A stretch of 64,000 nucleotides of DNA from Amoebidium appalachense (taxonomy: Eukaryota; Ichthyosporea), in assembly GCA_963693365.1 (NCBI GenBank), contig CAVNZM010000008.1, forward strand, positions 62,001-126,000. The letters are read 5' to 3'. A model generated the notes under the pieces. That model had not been told where the DNA came from, did no database searches, and worked only from the letters and a program-made list of their open reading frames with translations. Position 1 is the first letter of the stretch, and the number at the start of each line of letters is the position of its first letter. Of the stretch, positions 36,798-54,903 are shown one piece after another. A program made the position numbers and the translations under genes.

Positions 36798-37184
36798 CCC
36801 AAAAAAGGCGGGGTAAAAACTACGATAACGGACGCTATGGGCCCCATAAAACTAAGATAAGGACCTTATTTTCCAATGACCCATAATCTTACTTTCAGTC
36901 ACCACGTGCACCACCTGTGCTAACATTGATGTCAGTATGGAGGTGAACTGCAACATTGCAACTTTGGTATCATACTTTCCTTTGGGGGCATATGAAGTTA
37001 TCATATGGCATGTCAAGGTTGCTGTGACCAAGCAGGGAACTTCAACGTGGCATTACCACCACCGACAGATTGCTACGCTAGCACCACCCCACAGCCACAG
37101 CTCCATGCACGGTAACTCCACCCTCACACTAACACTGCCACGTGGTCCGCACTTCAACACTCTCCCGTGTGCACACGCGGTGGG
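36301..37184. other. Spacer downstream of the Rab-like gene
   Basis: C/CA tract (36290-36339) and C-rich run 36764-36795, then unique sequence. No gene recognised. Confidence 0.5.
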
Positions 37185-45450
<8,266 letters not shown>

Positions 45451-46849
45451 TATGCCCGCGGTCCTTTCTTCCCTTTCACAGAATGATTCTTCACTTGGTA
45501 ACTGGCTTTTATGGTATTATGGTATTAACGTAGGGGGTGCGATGCATTCCCTTAGCAACGAAACACAAATGTATACTATGGAGGCGACGTCACTGAAATC
45601 TACCGGACATAACCTGAGTTAAAGTCACGGTATCTAGCTATATATAGGGATGATGGTACGTGTGTATACGTTGTATACATGTGCAGCACGAAGCATTGAT
45701 GGTTGCTTATGGATACACTGCAGCCGAAAAAAAGATCTCGTGGGGTTACTGTCCTACACAAGGTAAACAACTGCTTCCATACATGTACAGTAGTAATTCA
45801 TTATCCCAGACGCCACCTGAGTGTCCACGCCAAGTCAAGTTGGGCGTGGCACTGTCCGCGCGCAGAAACGAGGAGCGGAATTTGCCCTCCTCCAGCTGCA
45901 GAGTAGGGCAGCTGGTGGGCCTCAAGTTGAAGTTCGAACAACCCAAGGTGTTTGGCTACTTACCTGAATTACTCTGAACGAAAATGCAATTTCGAAATTT
46001 CTAATTTTTGGGGTTTGGGTCGAGCATGATCATTATAAATATAGACCCCAGCCTTAAGGGTTAGGGTTTAGGTTTTACTAGCCTGTTTCCATTTTTGTTT
46101 GACTGGAATCAGTTTCTATCTTGAATCCGTTATCATTTACAGAACCCGACTGGCAAAGCAGGGTTTCATATTTATTGGAAAGGTGCCAGAATCACCGCTT
46201 CCCCCCAAAAACACTCCTACTTTAATGGAAACATGACTGGTATGGCTCCCCAGGGCTAACGATTTTGGGTCGTGAAAGTTTAAACCCCTGGCTGCCGGCC
46301 AATGTTGTTGCCCGGGTTTGGCCGCCTTATTCGTTTTACCTGAAATGGATTCGTATTGTCGAAAAGTCTTTTAATCAAAGTATTGGTGGGATGTGTTTCA
46401 GCATTGACCTGCATGAACCCCATTTATTTTGTAATTTCAGATACTGTTTCCGTATAATCTCTCATTTCATTAATAATATGCAGCCCCGGAAGACTAAACA
46501 GGGGCGTATTTTTCTTTTCGAGCTCAAGAATTACCAACAGATCACTTTTTTATTGAAATGATTCATTTTTCATAGAGAAAGACATCAAGTCACACGCTTG
46601 GAGCCTATATAGTTGTTATGAGCGGTGAATACGGCACCTCACAGCGCTAACCGTATTGGCCTCTGTGCCACTGTAATCGTATTTTACGTCAATACGATTC
46701 GTAAGGCAAACCCTGCTGCCGGTGCGCGTATGGCCAATCACCCTGCACTACTGAAGAGGTGTAAAACAAAGCATGCACGAACTGGTAGTTGCCAGTGCGG
46801 CGCTGCCTTTCGGCATCTTCTTCTAGCAGTCAGGCTGTCAGGTAGGCTT
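45451..46849. other. Spacer between pseudoGTPase and LINE
   Basis: No gene recognised. A minus-strand TATA-like CTATATATAG (45634-45643) could serve the pseudoGTPase. A short telomere-like GGGTTAGGGTTTAGG lies at about 46058-46072. The 46145-46275 stretch resembles 2040-2220. Confidence 0.5.
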
Positions 46850-47104
46850 GGGGTTTACGCTGTTTACTCGAGGCAAAGAGAACCAGTCTCAGGTATGGGG
46901 GGGGGTTTTGCTCGGAATATCCCCTCAGCGGTATATCATGATCACGTACATAGATGTCGGGTGGTGACTATATATCAGGGTTTACTTTCTCTACGAGACA
47001 CCATAAAGACTACAAGGAGAAATCAATTAGTTGGGGTTCCCCGTTTTTTTTTTGTTTTTGTTTTTTTTAAAGGGGCTCCCCTCGGGACACTCGGTATCAG
47101 CTGG

Positions 47105-47163
<59 letters not shown>

Positions 47164-47292
47164 TGTGTGTGTGTGCGCCTGCGCTATAATTTTGTAGTGA
47201 TGTGTTTCTCAAGCCAATCAATACATCTAATAAACAGGTCGTAGTTACGCGTGTTTAGTATAAAATCAAGGATGTTGTAATTTACAGGTAGG
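46850..47292 (-). other. LINE 3' UTR (copy 2)
   Basis: In transcript order: the CA array, CAACCAGCTGATACCGAG, GGGGAGCCCC, an A-rich run with two C interruptions, CGGGGAACCCC, and about 190 nt of unique tail ending GTAAACCCC. Confidence 0.85.
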
Positions 47293-49530
47293 CTATCTTT
47301 CTGGGTGTCTGTTGTGAATGTGACGTGTGTGTTGCGGTATTATGTGGTCTATCAAACTACATTTGGCGATACATGACCGGTTAAACTGGTGTGTGTGTGT
47401 GTTGTTTGGGCATGCAAATGATGCCACCTTATACTTATTAGATCTCCACTGTATAGCACGTGTACAGTAAAAGCGTGGTAATTGATCAATAATACCATCA
47501 GCTAGAGAAAGACCAGTTCTACAGGAAGGTAATATGTATTTAGGTGTTATACACTTGCGAGTGCCATATTTGGCAATATGGTTGAGGCGGTCAGTATATA
47601 TAAAACGAGACATAAGGCTTAGTTTTTCAAGGTGAATGCTTTCATCGGGTCTAGTGTCGTGTGGTATCTTTTTCCATTTGTTATATTGCGTGATTATCTT
47701 GTGATTGTGTACATGTTTAATAAGTAAGTGGCAGTCCAAAGTCACACACACACTATTGCGGGGTTTATTTGTATTTGTGCCCAGGGGAGAAGGGGAGAGA
47801 GAGGGGAGGAAAGAGGGGAGAGGTGAGGAGGGGACAGGTCGGATAGAGAAGAGAGGGTGGGAGGGCAAATACTTCTTTAAGCGGCTTATGTGCTTATTGA
47901 ATTTCAGCGCGAGATAGGATACTCTAGCAGCTATTGGGACCAGACCATATATCGAGAGCGTTATAGGCCCAGGTTTACAACAGTTGTTAGATAGAAAGGA
48001 GGCAACTTCTGCTTCAAGGAAATTTGCCAGGGGTTTAAGCGCTCTAGTTCTCTCTTTCTTGATCCAAGCGGCGAGAAGGGGTAAACCATATTCACATGCC
48101 GGGAAGACAAAAGTGCGAATAAATGTAAGTCTAATAGAAGGATGGAGGGGTGTGTCTTTAAAAATATTAGCCGAGAAGAAAGCTAACCGCTTACGAGCCA
48201 ACTCTACCCTCTTTTCGACCATATGGGGAAACATAACACCAACAGAATCAACCGGAACACCAAGATATTTGTATTCTGGAACTATAGGTACAGGTTTAGA
48301 TGATAATGTAAATGTGTGTAAATTGTTACTAATAGCTATATCAGGTACAAGAACACCACATTTGTCTATGTTAAGGATCATAAGGTTTGCCTTGCACCAC
48401 TCTGACACTACATCGAACAATCTTTGCAGGCGTCTAGGGGTACGGGCAAGGAGGGACAGATCATCAGCATAGAGAAGTGCAGGCGGAAAGTTATTAATAG
48501 GGTCATCGTTTTCGGCGTAAATTTTGACAGCCAAATCATCTATAAATAGGTTAAACAAAAAGGGGCTAAGCAATGAACCCTGCAAGAGACCTCTAGTACG
48601 AGCAAAACCATATGAAAGATGCCCATTAACCACAGCTCTACCATAGGTTTGAGACAAGAGTGCTTCTAACAGAACACCAATGCAGTGTGGTACACCCCGT
48701 GCAGCAAGCTTTTCCCATAGGAGACCAGGGGAGACAGAATCGTAAGCAGTTTTCCAATCAATAAAGCCAACATATTGTGCACCAACTTGCATAGAATCGT
48801 GCAGTGCCATTATTTGAACATAACATGAATTGTTTTTACGAAAAGCGGATTGGCATGGGTGTATGTGAAGAATAGATTGAAACCTAGGGTGATGTGCAAA
48901 TAACCTAAGTAAGCAAGCTTCAAAGAATCTACGAACAACCTGGGTTAGTGTAATGGGGCGAAAGGATGATATGGGGCCCTCAGAGTCCTTCTTAACTATG
49001 GGGATCACTAAGGTATCTAACCAAGATGACGGGACATGTCCACATTTAACACACCAAGAAAAGAGAGAGCTTAACATGATAGTAAGATCAGGTTTAATAG
49101 CACGATCACTTTCCTTTTGTGGGTAGGAGGGAACAAGGGTTTTAAGAAACCCAGCAGGGAGTCCATCAGGTCCACAAGACTTACTAGAGCTATAACTAGA
49201 TATCACAGACCATATGGCATCGGGACTGAAAAAGGGGAGGATCGATTCTATGGGGATAGATGGGTCTACAGGCCACACAGTAGGTTTCTGAGCGGGGGTC
49301 CTATCTTTAAACAGTTCCGAGAAATACTTATCAGAGTCTATGAGGGGGTCTCCAGTGGTATCACCAATAATACGAGCAGGGGGGCCAAATCGATTCATAC
49401 TAGCAAGCCGGCGCAAGCTTTCCTTTTGAGACAGGGGTTCACCTAGTCTAGCGGGAGTGGTGTTTGGTAACAAGAGAGCATCGGGATATTCCTTCCTACC
49501 ACCGCCAGCATAATCACCGAGATCTATCAA
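47293..49530 (-). CDS. LINE ORF2, reverse transcriptase part
   Basis: In frame with the endonuclease, beyond the TAA. RT blocks are visible: FRPITL (190-195), FIDWKTAYD (256-264, first catalytic Asp), GLLQGSLLSPFLFNLFIDDL (314-333) and LLYADDLSLL (352-361) with the YADD catalytic pair. The C-terminal ~280 residues are family-specific, with no RNase H or zinc knuckle seen. Compared with copies 1 and 3 this copy lacks one CA in a coding CA run near 47325, so the C-terminus shifts frame and ends early at HNRHPER. The enzyme core is intact. Confidence 0.9.
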   Translation of the reverse strand: MIDLGDYAGGGRKEYPDALLLPNTTPARLGEPLSQKESLRRLASMNRFGPPARIIGDTTGDPLIDSDKYFSELFKDRTPAQKPTVWPVDPSIPIESILPFFSPDAIWSVISSYSSSKSCGPDGLPAGFLKTLVPSYPQKESDRAIKPDLTIMLSSLFSWCVKCGHVPSSWLDTLVIPIVKKDSEGPISSFRPITLTQVVRRFFEACLLRLFAHHPRFQSILHIHPCQSAFRKNNSCYVQIMALHDSMQVGAQYVGFIDWKTAYDSVSPGLLWEKLAARGVPHCIGVLLEALLSQTYGRAVVNGHLSYGFARTRGLLQGSLLSPFLFNLFIDDLAVKIYAENDDPINNFPPALLYADDLSLLARTPRRLQRLFDVVSEWCKANLMILNIDKCGVLVPDIAISNNLHTFTLSSKPVPIVPEYKYLGVPVDSVGVMFPHMVEKRVELARKRLAFFSANIFKDTPLHPSIRLTFIRTFVFPACEYGLPLLAAWIKKERTRALKPLANFLEAEVASFLSNNCCKPGPITLSIYGLVPIAARVSYLALKFNKHISRLKKYLPSHPLFSIRPVPSSPLPSFLPSLSPSPLGTNTNKPRNSVCVTLDCHLLIKHVHNHKIITQYNKWKKIPHDTRPDESIHLEKLSLMSRFIYTDRLNHIAKYGTRKCITPKYILPSCRTGLSLADGIIDQLPRFYCTRAIQWRSNKYKVASFACPNNTHTHQFNRSCIAKCSLIDHIIPQHTRHIHNRHPER

Positions 49531-49563
49531 ATCATCAACAATAAAGTTAGTGCATGTATCTAG

Positions 49564-50388
49564 TTACTGTACGAGATGTGAATCTGGCCTGGCTTGTGCA
49601 GATTCTAATAGGCGCATATATATAGGGTGTTTCGTAGCATAGCATACACATACATCAACTCTACCCCACTGTGACTTAAGCTGGGATAGACGGAGGCGAA
49701 AGGTGGGAGGAGGAGGGGGGAGCAGATCAAGGGAGATCTTAGGTAGGAAAAGGATAGGAGAGTGGTCAGATGACCTAGAGAGGTTAGGAGGGAGAGAGAG
49801 TTTTGACATGGTTGATGGCCAAAAGGCCACTCCCCAGTCGGTGTTGTGGGCATGGGATATTTGAGGGAACCGCAAAGTGTGACTTTGGACATACCTTGCT
49901 AAAGGGATAGCACGCTCCGGGGGCTTAGATGGGTACCCGACACTCACTTGCAGTGTGTCTGTGTGGTGGAGTCGCGTGTTAAAATCACCTAAAATAACAG
50001 TGGACATTGGTAACTGTGACAACTCGTGAGTCAATTCGACAACCGACATAGATGGTGGGTAATATACAAAAGTAAAAACATTAGAAAGAAACTCTATAGA
50101 AACCGAGAATTCCGTTTTTGCTACCGGTTTGCACTTCACTCTCACGTGTGGTGCGGCAAGTACAATAATGCCTCGGTTTTTCGCGTAACCGGGGTGTGTG
50201 GATGTGTCGACCAATGTAGAGTTGAATTTGTGGTGGTTTTTAAACTGTGTTTCGCAAATCACTGTAAACGTGTGGTTGTTTGTCTGTTGTTGTATGTAGC
50301 TGATTTTATCGTCGAGTGTCCCGGGGGGGAGGCCCTTTTGGGGGCCCAGTGTCCGAGCATTCCAGAAGAAGAAGGATAAATTAGGCAT
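49564..50388 (-). CDS. LINE ORF2, APE-type endonuclease part
   Basis: The N-terminal 274 codons of ORF2, starting at the ATG overlapping ORF1. It shows the exonuclease-endonuclease-phosphatase signature in order: N10 (WNART), E46 (ICETQ), Y109 (YYPP), D135 and N137 (GDFNT), D208-H209 (SDHSPI). These are the metal and phosphate residues that nick target DNA. A TAA at 49566-49564 interrupts the frame, but translation of the same frame resumes directly into the RT part. The stop is followed by CTAG. It is either a disabling mutation or a readthrough site. Confidence 0.88.
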   Translation of the reverse strand: MPNLSFFFWNARTLGPQKGLPPGTLDDKISYIQQQTNNHTFTVICETQFKNHHKFNSTLVDTSTHPGYAKNRGIIVLAAPHVRVKCKPVAKTEFSVSIEFLSNVFTFVYYPPSMSVVELTHELSQLPMSTVILGDFNTRLHHTDTLQVSVGYPSKPPERAIPLARYVQSHTLRFPQISHAHNTDWGVAFWPSTMSKLSLPPNLSRSSDHSPILFLPKISLDLLPPPPPTFRLRLSQLKSQWGRVDVCVCYATKHPIYMRLLESAQARPDSHLVQ

Positions 50389-51565
50389 CGGTTTGGTCCG
50401 ACACCTGTGGGGTTGGTTCCCACTTGTCGCTTACGGGGTCGTATGCACGACCTTCCGCCAGCGCGAACAGTTCGCAGAAGAGCTCGATTTCCATCTCGCA
50501 TCGGCGTTTGCGCTCGAGCAGTTTCTCACCAGAAAACATTGGTTCCTTCGTGTCCGTGTCTATCACGCTCGTAGCATCGTTTTCCAACTTTGCGAGGAAC
50601 TCTTTTGCCTTGCTGATGCGTACACGACAACGTGTGGCGCACGCATTCTTAGCAGACACTTTACGTTCTTTGTCTGCTTTCTGAATGTTTTCCGGCGCGC
50701 ATGGGTCGTAGCTTGGGAGGTGGGTGAAGAAGCTTCCACACCCCTTTGTCGCGTCACGGATGAACACACGGTTATAGTCGCCCCGTACTGCTACTTCCAG
50801 CACATCGTATCCAATGAAGGACAGACAAAGGATGCGAGAGCACCGGAAGCCGAGAGCCTTGAAGATGGACCACATGGCCCTGTGTGGGCGTCTGCCGTGC
50901 TTGACTTTGAAATACACCCTCTCGTATTTGGGTGGGATGTTGATGTTACCGTTTGCTTGGGTGTTCCCCTTAGCCGGCGGTTTGGGAGGGGAGTTGCGGC
51001 GGTACTCGTTGCCTGCAAGAATGCTGGCATATGTTTCCTTGGCAATTTGGCGGAGCTCGGGTGTTTTACGAGAGTTCGCATATTGTAGGAACTCTGCCGG
51101 GAGCTGTGCTTCCGGTCCTGTGTTGTTTTGTGTTGGGGTGGAAATGTCTCCGTCGCGAGATGTTTGCTCATGAGTTTTGGGGTTTTGCGATCCACTAATG
51201 TTTAGCTGGGCTGTGAGTGAATCAATGGTGAGCTTGAGTTGGGTATTTTCTGTTTGGAGTTTTTCTATCATGTTCTTGAGTGGTAACAGCTCATTTAGCT
51301 GTTTCTTAACGAGGGCAAGTTCTGCCAGTACTGTATCAACCGAAAGTTTCGGCATGGTTGTTATTGTGTTTCTACGGAGTGGTGTGGTGTTATTCTGAAT
51401 GGGTAGTGTATTGTAAATAGGTGTTGCGCTTAGTCTAAGGCGATGTTTTTCTGGTTGTGCATCTGTGGTAGGTGTATCTGCTGGACGTTTTAATGGTCGC
51501 ACATGTGTGATGGGTGTAGATGGAACTTTGAAAGAGGTTCTGAAACGATTATAGGCATGTGCCAT
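50381..51565 (-). CDS. LINE ORF1 protein, 394 residues
   Basis: First ORF of the element. A Pro/Thr-rich N-terminus is followed by a coiled-coil segment (LAELALVKKQLNELLPLKNM and on, about residues 80-125), which would allow oligomerisation as in L1-type ORF1 proteins. The C-terminal half is basic, with conserved-looking VYFKVKHGRRPHRAMW and CSRILCLSFIGYDVLEVAV. This could be an RNA-binding fold, but no standard RRM or CCHC knuckle is evident. Its presumed role is to coat element RNA and chaperone nucleic acid during integration. Its stop overlaps the ORF2 start in the 8-mer ATGCCTAA, implying reinitiation for ORF2. The frame is intact. Confidence 0.8.
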   Translation of the reverse strand: MAHAYNRFRTSFKVPSTPITHVRPLKRPADTPTTDAQPEKHRLRLSATPIYNTLPIQNNTTPLRRNTITTMPKLSVDTVLAELALVKKQLNELLPLKNMIEKLQTENTQLKLTIDSLTAQLNISGSQNPKTHEQTSRDGDISTPTQNNTGPEAQLPAEFLQYANSRKTPELRQIAKETYASILAGNEYRRNSPPKPPAKGNTQANGNINIPPKYERVYFKVKHGRRPHRAMWSIFKALGFRCSRILCLSFIGYDVLEVAVRGDYNRVFIRDATKGCGSFFTHLPSYDPCAPENIQKADKERKVSAKNACATRCRVRISKAKEFLAKLENDATSVIDTDTKEPMFSGEKLLERKRRCEMEIELFCELFALAEGRAYDPVSDKWEPTPQVSDQTDA

Positions 51566-51623
51566 GACATGGATGGGGGTGTTCCCCGGCCCTTAGGGCC
51601 ACGGATGGCCTGGTTTAGGCTTG

Positions 51624-51983
51624 TTCACATGGCGGCCCAACTGGCATTTGTGTAGACCGGACTGCTCTCGAATTCGCGCGCACAAAGTACAAAAGCCAGT
51701 GCGGCGCTATCTTCCGGCAGCTCCTTGTAGAAGTTATTGTGGGGCGTTGATCATTTCGGGGCATTAATTAATAGGCTCACTCGCGGGCCTCGCTTTGCTC
51801 GTCCCGCGGTTCGCCCGAAGGGAATAATCATAAATGGCTATTCGTTGAGTTTGTATCAACTTGTTGAACATGTGCAAGGATAGTGTTTTTGGTTATGACG
51901 TCATAACTTGCCTCGTAAACTTTTCCGCCTGGGGGCCTCGAGGGGGAGGTAGGGATCTACGCTCAACCGCTCCGAGCCTACCT
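51624..51983. other. Spacer between LINE copies 2 and 3
   Basis: No gene. GCCAGTGCGGCGCT followed by CTTCCGGCAGCTCCTT (about 51693-51723) closely matches 46791-46828 on the other side of the LINE. A palindromic TGACGTCA lies at 51898-51905. Confidence 0.5.
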
Positions 51984-51992
51984 GATTATATA

Positions 51993-52877
51993 GAAAGAGA
52001 GAACTAGAGCGCTTAAACCCTTGGCAAATTTCCTTGAAGCAGAAGTTGCCTCCTTTCTATCTAACAACTGTTGTAAACCTGGGCCTGTAACGCTCTCGAT
52101 ATGTATATGGTCTGGTCCCAATAGCTGCTAGAGTATCCTATCTCGCGCTGAAATTCAATAAGCACATCAGCCGCTTAAAGAAGTATTTGCCCTCCCCACC
52201 CTCTCTTCTCTATCCGACCTGTCCCCTCCTCACCTCTCCCCTCTTTCCTCCCCTCTCTCTCCCCTTCTCCCCTGGGCACAAATACAAATAAACCCCGCAA
52301 TAGTGTGTGTGTGACTTTGGACTGCCACTTACTTATTAAACATGTACACAATCACAAGATAATCACGCAATATAACAAATGGAAAAAGATACCACACGAC
52401 ACTAGACCCGATGAAAGCATACACCTTGAAAAACTAAGCCTTATGTCTCGTTTTATATATACTGACCGCCTCAACCATATTGCCAAATATGGCACTCGCA
52501 AATGTATAACACCTAAATACATATTACCTTCCTGTAGAACTGGTCTTTCTCTAGCTGATGGTATTATTGATCAATTACCACGCTTTTACTGTACACGTGC
52601 TATACAGTGGAGATCTAATAAGTATAAGGTGGCATCATTTGCATGCCCAAACAACACACACACACACCAGTTTAACCGGTCATGTATCGCCAAATGTAGT
52701 TTGATAGACCACATAATACCGCAACACACACACGTCACATTCACAACAGACACCCAGAAAGATAGCCTACCTGTAAATTACAACACTTTGATTTTATACT
52801 AAACACGCGTAACTACGACCTGTTTATTAGATGTATTGATTGGCTTGAGAAACACATCACTACAAAATTATAGCGCA

Positions 52878-52952
<75 letters not shown>

Positions 52953-52983
52953 CCAGCTGATACCGAGTGTCCCAAGGGGAGCC

Positions 52984-53021
<38 letters not shown>

Positions 53022-53214
53022 GGGGAACCCCAACTAATTGATTTCTCCTTGTAGTCTTTATGGTGTCTCGTAGAGAAAGTAAACCCTGATATATAGTCAC
53101 CACCCGACATCTATGTACGTGATCATGATATACCGCTGAGGGGATATTCCGAGCAAACCCCCCCCCCATACCTGAGACTGGTTCTCTTTGCCTCGAGTAA
53201 ACAGCGTAAACCCC
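51993..53214 (+). mobile_element. LINE copy 3, 5'-truncated
   Basis: Starts at GAAAGAGAGAACTAGAGCGC within ORF2 and ends at the family's GTAAACCCC. A perfect 9-bp target duplication GATTATATA lies at 51984-51992 and 53215-53223. The ORF2 fragment is broken by an extra TATG-type insertion near 52101 and a 2-bp loss near 52786. The 3' UTR layout is identical to copies 1 and 2. Confidence 0.95.
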
Positions 53215-53223
53215 GATTATATA

Positions 53224-53954
53224 TACTAGCGCCGAGAAGCGCTTCGCATGCATGCGCAGGCCCTATCCAAGAACAGCTGTCTGGATGTGCCAGTAAGGCG
53301 TTCATGTCGACTCTGTCCAGGCCATTTTGCACAGGTGTGCCACCTTCCCACAGCAACCATACCTTCCGGTACTAATTAGTGCATGCAGGGACTCTACAGT
53401 TCACAGAAAACATATGCATGGTTATAAATGTACATGTTCATTGTCGATTGTGATATCTCGACAGCTCGACGAGCGATCGAGGATCCGGACACACATGATG
53501 GAGGTACAGCCTCCCGATCTACCGATTCAGTACATACCGTGCATCGACCATAGATAGGCTAGCCTGACCGGGACCCCCACACCCACACACGGTGTCGGGA
53601 TAGTGCCTGTGCGCATCAAAAATAGGGTACTTCTCTCCTAGAGTGTTAAAAGAAAGAGAGAAAAAGAGTGGTGGCCATGGCCGGGGTCTGCCAGGTGGCC
53701 TTGCACATAAACAATGGAAAATTTAACACACTTGAAAGCGCAGTCTCACACTTAAAGTGTTTACAAAAGTCGAGAGTAGGCATAATAATAAGCATAGCGC
53801 ATGGCGCAGAGCCCACGCCAACCCCAAGTTATCCAGAGTACCTGAATCTCGACCCATACTCACCTATCTAATAAATAATCGACGAAACCTAACTCCAATA
53901 AAGTGAGTTTGAGTAAAGTAACGTGAGTAAAGTTTTTATTTTTTTTTTATTTTT

Positions 53955-54017
<63 letters not shown>

Positions 54018-54145
54018 AGAGAGGCTCAGGAGAGAAACTCTGAGAGCTAATCAGCATGACACGGCTAACTGAATTATACTTTTTTATAAGTATATAATAG
54101 GGGAATTCGAAGCCTCGTCTCAGGAAGAAAGGAGAGAGAGAGAGA

Positions 54146-54193
<48 letters not shown>

Positions 54194-54266
54194 GGGAGGG
54201 AGGGAGAGCCAGAAGGAGGGGGGACTCCGAGGGGGGAGAGGGGGGGGGGGGGGGGGGGGGGGGAGA

Positions 54267-54297
<31 letters not shown>

Positions 54298-54298
54298 T

Positions 54299-54334
<36 letters not shown>

Positions 54335-54358
54335 CAGAGTGAGTGAGTGAGTGAGTGA

Positions 54359-54398
<40 letters not shown>

Positions 54399-54550
54399 AA
54401 AGAGAGGGAGAGACAGGAGACAGAGACAGTGAGAGCGAGAGAGAATCTCGAGCGGCCACGGGGGGGTGGCCTAGCAGGGGAGGCAGCTGAGGAGCTAGCC
54501 TCGACAACTGTGCCTGTACCATGGTCATGTGATAAATACTAACCTTCACT
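53224..54550. other. Spacer with poly-T/G and GA arrays
   Basis: T then G tract (53951-54016), G runs (54150-54192, 54241-54263) and GA arrays (54120-54450). No confident gene. Confidence 0.6.
53677..53871 (+). CDS. Hypothetical 64-residue frame
   Basis: ATG in a GCCATGG context. It reads MAGVCQVALHINNGKFNTLE and continues to a stop after DPYSPI. Its composition looks protein-like but no family is recognised. It could be a transposon fragment. A TAA-AATAAA-like end follows. Confidence 0.2.
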   Translation: MAGVCQVALHINNGKFNTLESAVSHLKCLQKSRVGIIISIAHGAEPTPTPSYPEYLNLDPYSPI

Positions 54551-54723
54551 GGCGCACACGTCTGTGTGTGTCACAATGTGTGTGTCACTATGTGTGTGGG
54601 TGTGTTTTGGGGGGCCCCCGGGGGGGGGGGGGGGGGGGGGGGGGGAACGACTAGGGCTAAGCTTAAAGGGCACACAAAGTCCACGGGATTAAGCAGACAA
54701 CTGGCCCGACAGCCAGGCCCCTC

Positions 54724-54729
54724 TTTATT
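54724..54729 (-). promoter_or_regulatory. Poly(A) signal of the mS41-like gene
   Basis: AATAAA on the minus strand, 26 bp after the TGA. Confidence 0.75.
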
Positions 54730-54754
54730 CCTTGGCCGGCCACAGTGCCAGCCC

Positions 54755-54869
54755 TCACCGGGCACTCTTCTTCTTCTGCTTGGCTGCCTGCTTGCGCTCC
54801 CCCCGGTCTTGGGCATGGGCCTCGGGTCCAGCCCCAACCTGCACACAAAGCGGTTATAATTAGAACACT

Positions 54870-54903
<34 letters not shown>

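Larger units (their letters stand above)
46850..51615 (-). mobile_element. Near-full-length LINE (copy 2)
   Basis: A 4766-bp non-LTR retrotransposon. The putative target duplication is TAGGCTT(G), at 46843-46850 and 51616-51623. A ~50-nt 5' UTR containing the palindrome GGCCCTAAGGGCC leads into ORF1 (51565-50381) and ORF2 (50388-47293, with one stop). The 3' UTR holds a GT/CA array (47106-47180) and an A tract bracketed by GGGG/CCCC stems, and ends at the same base as copies 1 and 3. Confidence 0.9.

Noticed and set aside
46058-46072. Telomere-like GGGTTAGGGTTTAGG
   Set aside because: Fewer than three irregular units inside unique sequence. Not evidence of a telomere.
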